The notes beneath the pieces were generated by a model. That model did no database searches and was not told the DNA's origin. It saw only the letters and a list, made by a program, of their open reading frames with translations. This document shows, piece after piece, positions 14,789 to 17,653 of a DNA stretch of 17,653 nt. The first letter of the stretch is position 1, and each line of letters opens with the position of its first letter. Source of the DNA: Acidobacteriaceae bacterium (GTDB taxonomy: Bacteria > Acidobacteriota > Terriglobia > Terriglobales > Acidobacteriaceae); assembly GCA_027364815.1 (NCBI GenBank), contig DAHXOQ010000025.1, positions 1-17,653 on the forward strand. The letters run 5' to 3'. The position numbers and the translations under genes were made by a program.

Positions 14789-17653
14789 CTAGCTTAGAGA
14801 TGCTTCTCTGCTTTCGAGTTCTTCAAGCTCCGCGCCGATCTTCTTCGGTTTCATGAGCCACCACTGGATGCGGTCGAACATGAGGTAGACGACCGGGGTG
14901 CTGAAGAGCGTCAGCATCTGCGAGACGATGAGGCCGCCGACGATAGAGATGCCGAGGGGCTTGCGCAGCTCAGAGCCTACGCCGCCGCCGATAGCCAGCG
15001 GGATACCGCCGAAGAGTGCGGCCATCGTCGTCATCATGATCGGCCGGAAGCGCAGCATGCAGGCATCGTGGATCGCCTGGGCGGCGCTCTCGTGTCCGGC
15101 GCGCTGCGTCTCGAGCGCGACGTCCACCATCATGATGGCGTTCTTCTTCACAATTCCGATGAGCAGGATGATTCCAATCACAGCGATGATTGAAAGATCA
15201 GTACCTGTGGCCAACAAAGCCAGAAATGCGCCGACGCCGGCCGGAGGAATCGTAGAGAGAATAGTGAACGGATGAATGAGGCTCTCGTAAAGGATGCCGA
15301 GAACAATATAAACAGCCACAAGTGCGGCGAAGATGAGCCAGCCTTCGCTCTTCATCAAATCCTGATAAGCCTGGGCCGTACCCTGAAAAGAGGCGGTGAC
15401 ACTCGATGGCATGTTGAGTTCCTGCTGTGCTTTTTGCAGAGCCGTGACGGCATCGCCGAGTGCAACGTTGGGTGCAAGATTGAAAGAAAGCGTGACCGCC
15501 GGATACTGCCCCTGGTGATTGACCTGCAATGAGGTGCGCTTCTGCTCGTAGTGCGCGATAGCAGAAAGCGGAACCATGGCTCCTGTCGTGGATTTGATGA
15601 AGATGCCGTTGAGTGCGTCCGGGCTGAGCTGGTACTTAGGATCTACTTCCATGACAACGAAGTACTGATTGAGTCCGGTGTACATCGTGGAGACTTGACG
15701 CTGGCCAAATGCGTCGTACAGAACCTGGTCGATGGAGGCAGGTGTGAGGCCGAGGCGAGATGCGGTGTCGCGGTCAATCGTAAGTTGCGCGCTGAGGCCG
15801 TTGTTCTGCTTGTCTGTGGAGACGTCGCGCAATTCCGGCATGGTTGCCATCTTGGCCTGCAGCCTGGGCGCCCAGCTATTGAGTTCGTTGATGCTTGCAT
15901 CGGAGAGCGTGTACTGATACTGCGCATCGGATCGGCGGCCGCCCATAGAGAGTTCCTGCTGAGTTTGCAGGAAGAGCGTGGTACCGGGCAGGATGAGCTT
16001 GCGCCGCAAGCGGTTGATCACCTCGTCAGAGGTGACAACTTTGCCGTTCTCTGTGCGTTCTGCGGGCGGCTTGAGAGAGATGAACATGCTGCCGGTGTTA
16101 CTGCTGTTGCCAAAGCCACCACTACCTGCCGCTGCGGTGACGGCTGAGATGGCGGGGTCAGCGAGGACGCGCCCAGCGAGCTCCTTGATATTTTTGTTCA
16201 TCGCGTCAAAGCTGATGTCTTGGGGGCCACGCGCCGAACCCTGGAGACGCCCAGAGTCCTGCTGCGGGAAAAAGCCCTTGGGAACGATGATGAAGAGATA
16301 GACATTGAAGGCGACAGTACAGAATAGAATGCCCATCATCAGCCACTGGTGGCGCAGAACCCAGCGCAGGCCCATTGCGTATTCGTCACGGAGCCATTCA
16401 AATCCGCGCTCGGAGATGCGGTAGAGATAGCCATGCTTGCGCCCTTCGAGGGGCTTTAGAAATTGCGCGCAAAGCATCGGGGTGGTGGTGAGCGAGACGA
16501 GCAGCGAGACGGCGATTGCCACGGAGAGAGGGACGGCGAATTCGCGGAAGAGGCGGCCCACAAGACCACTCATGAGCAGGATGGGAATGAAGACGGCAAT
16601 CAGCGAAGCGCTCATGGAGAGGACAGTGAAACCAATCTCCCTGGAGCCTCTCATCGCCGCGTCCCATGGATTGTAGCCCATTTCCAGATAGCGCGGGATG
16701 TTTTCATTGACGACGATGGCATCATCGACGACGAATCCCGTGGCGATGGTCAGCGCCATCAGGGAGAGATTGTCGATTGAGTAGCCGAGGATGTACATGA
16801 TGCCAAATGCACCGAGCAGAGAGAGCGGCACGGATACGGCCGGGATGATGGTCGCCCATACCTCGCGCAGAAAGAGAAAGACGACAAGGATAACGAGAAC
16901 GACGCTGATGAGGAGCGAGATTTCGACGTCGTGAACGCTGGCGCGAATCGTCGTGGTGCGGTCAACGGCGACGGCCAGGTGGATTGTGGGCGGTATTTCC
17001 GCCTGTAGACGTGGAAGCTCCGCCAGAACATTGTCGACGGCTTGAATGACATTCGCACCGGGGACTTTAAACACCACAATCATGATGGCGTCTTTGAGCG
17101 GAGCGTTTGCGCCATTGTCAGGATTTTTTCCGGTGTATCCCGCGGTATGAATATCAGCGACACTATTCGAGACAGTGGCAACGTCAGAGACGCGCACCGG
17201 CGCCCCGGTGAGCTGGTTGTAACCGACGATGATGGGCGCGTAATCCTTAGCCTTGAAGATCTGGTCGTTGTCACTGATCTGAAAGCGCTGACTGACGTTG
17301 GGATCTTTACTCTGAAATGAGCCTTTGGGACGGTTGGCATTGGCGTTGGCCAGCGCAGTGCGAACGGCCTCAAGACCGACGCCACTGTTGGCAAGCTGCA
17401 TGGGGTTGAGCTCAATGCGAACAGCGGGGCTAGCGCTGCCAAATGCGAAGACCTGACCGACACCGTCAATCTGCGAAATTTTTTGATCGAGAATGGAATC
17501 GGCGATGTCATACATCTGCGGCTTGCTGAGCACATCAGAAGTGAGCGCGAGAACAAGGATGGGCGCTTCAGCAGGATTGGCTTTGCGATAGCTGGGATTC
17601 TGCGGCAGATAAGCGGGAAGATTGCTGCGAGCGGCATTGATGGAGGCCTGCAC
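14789..17653 (-). CDS. RND efflux transporter permease, MdtB/MdtC-like (5' end beyond window)
   Basis: 954 residues visible and open at the right edge. The GTG at 17653 is not the real start: aligning the proton-relay Asp pair in TM4 with its usual place implies about 100 residues are missing (family about 1040). Features: first periplasmic porter loop, TM block SLLISVVLVILVVFLFLREV (about 246-265), GFVVDDAIVVNENIPRYLEM with the Asp-Asp relay (about 310-311), and GRLFREFAVPLSVAIAVSLL. IVPKGFFPQQDSGRLQGSARG starts the second porter loop, and GIVKKNAIMMVDVALETQRA carries the TM10 Lys. The FREFA/VVDDAIVV wording is closest to MdtB/MdtC multidrug pumps. It should work as a proton-driven trimer with a periplasmic adaptor and an outer-membrane channel; none is downstream, so partners are probably upstream, outside the window. 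It ends with a charged cytoplasmic tail. Confidence 0.93.
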   Translation of the reverse strand: MQASINAARSNLPAYLPQNPSYRKANPAEAPILVLALTSDVLSKPQMYDIADSILDQKISQIDGVGQVFAFGSASPAVRIELNPMQLANSGVGLEAVRTALANANANRPKGSFQSKDPNVSQRFQISDNDQIFKAKDYAPIIVGYNQLTGAPVRVSDVATVSNSVADIHTAGYTGKNPDNGANAPLKDAIMIVVFKVPGANVIQAVDNVLAELPRLQAEIPPTIHLAVAVDRTTTIRASVHDVEISLLISVVLVILVVFLFLREVWATIIPAVSVPLSLLGAFGIMYILGYSIDNLSLMALTIATGFVVDDAIVVNENIPRYLEMGYNPWDAAMRGSREIGFTVLSMSASLIAVFIPILLMSGLVGRLFREFAVPLSVAIAVSLLVSLTTTPMLCAQFLKPLEGRKHGYLYRISERGFEWLRDEYAMGLRWVLRHQWLMMGILFCTVAFNVYLFIIVPKGFFPQQDSGRLQGSARGPQDISFDAMNKNIKELAGRVLADPAISAVTAAAGSGGFGNSSNTGSMFISLKPPAERTENGKVVTSDEVINRLRRKLILPGTTLFLQTQQELSMGGRRSDAQYQYTLSDASINELNSWAPRLQAKMATMPELRDVSTDKQNNGLSAQLTIDRDTASRLGLTPASIDQVLYDAFGQRQVSTMYTGLNQYFVVMEVDPKYQLSPDALNGIFIKSTTGAMVPLSAIAHYEQKRTSLQVNHQGQYPAVTLSFNLAPNVALGDAVTALQKAQQELNMPSSVTASFQGTAQAYQDLMKSEGWLIFAALVAVYIVLGILYESLIHPFTILSTIPPAGVGAFLALLATGTDLSIIAVIGIILLIGIVKKNAIMMVDVALETQRAGHESAAQAIHDACMLRFRPIMMTTMAALFGGIPLAIGGGVGSELRKPLGISIVGGLIVSQMLTLFSTPVVYLMFDRIQWWLMKPKKIGAELEELESREASLS

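Noticed and set aside
1..17653. CRISPR array, tRNA/rRNA, transposase, prophage or defence cluster
   Set aside because: No regularly spaced repeats, tRNA-like folds, rRNA sequence or relevant protein motifs were found on either strand.

Overview
The window carries chromosomal housekeeping, carbohydrate and transport genes of a Gram-negative bacterium. Exported proteins with Sec or Tat signals, an OmpA-like envelope protein, an RND efflux pump and the long (Gram-negative-type) form of GyrB all point to a diderm. The set (CocE-like hydrolase, TlpA/rhodanese pair, OmpA with an unusual N-terminus, GH31/GH32 enzymes) feels most like Acidobacteriota. That taxon call is an inference from gene flavour and would need a GyrB phylogeny.

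Layout, left to right. (1) Positions 1-4272 hold a minus-strand run read from right to left: an exported rhodanese-like protein, an overlapping TlpA-type thioredoxin, a secreted GH31 alpha-glycosidase, and the N-terminus of a Tat-exported GH32 fructosidase whose ATG directly abuts the GH31 stop codon. The GH32 gene is interrupted at position 75/76 by an exact 75-bp copy of the end of the GH31 gene. This is either the edge of a 470-bp tandem duplication or a chimeric contig end. (2) A divergent promoter region (4273-4443) separates this run from a plus-strand secreted CocE/S15-type serine hydrolase (4444-6408). (3) A 16-bp-stem bidirectional terminator (6488-6525) ends that gene and the convergent gyrB (6550-9138, minus). 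(4) Divergent from gyrB is a fused aminodeoxychorismate synthase/lyase (pabB-pabC) for p-aminobenzoate and folate. (5) A convergent OmpA-like lipoprotein-free envelope protein (11599-12867, minus) follows. (6) A CPA2-type cation/proton antiporter (13254-14546, plus) comes next. (7) The window ends inside an RND efflux permease of MdtB/MdtC type (minus), whose first ~100 residues lie beyond the right edge.

Functional links visible here are limited. GH31 and GH32 are a translationally adjacent pair for extracytoplasmic sugar release. The rhodanese and TlpA genes overlap and probably act together in periplasmic thiol/sulfur chemistry. The remaining genes appear to be independent transcription units separated by divergent or convergent spacers. 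I see no RNA genes, CRISPR array, transposase, phage or defence cluster, and no convincing undescribed multi-gene system. The most unusual points are the left-edge chimeric junction, the cysteine-rich rhodanese loop, and the duplicated N-terminal module of the OmpA protein.
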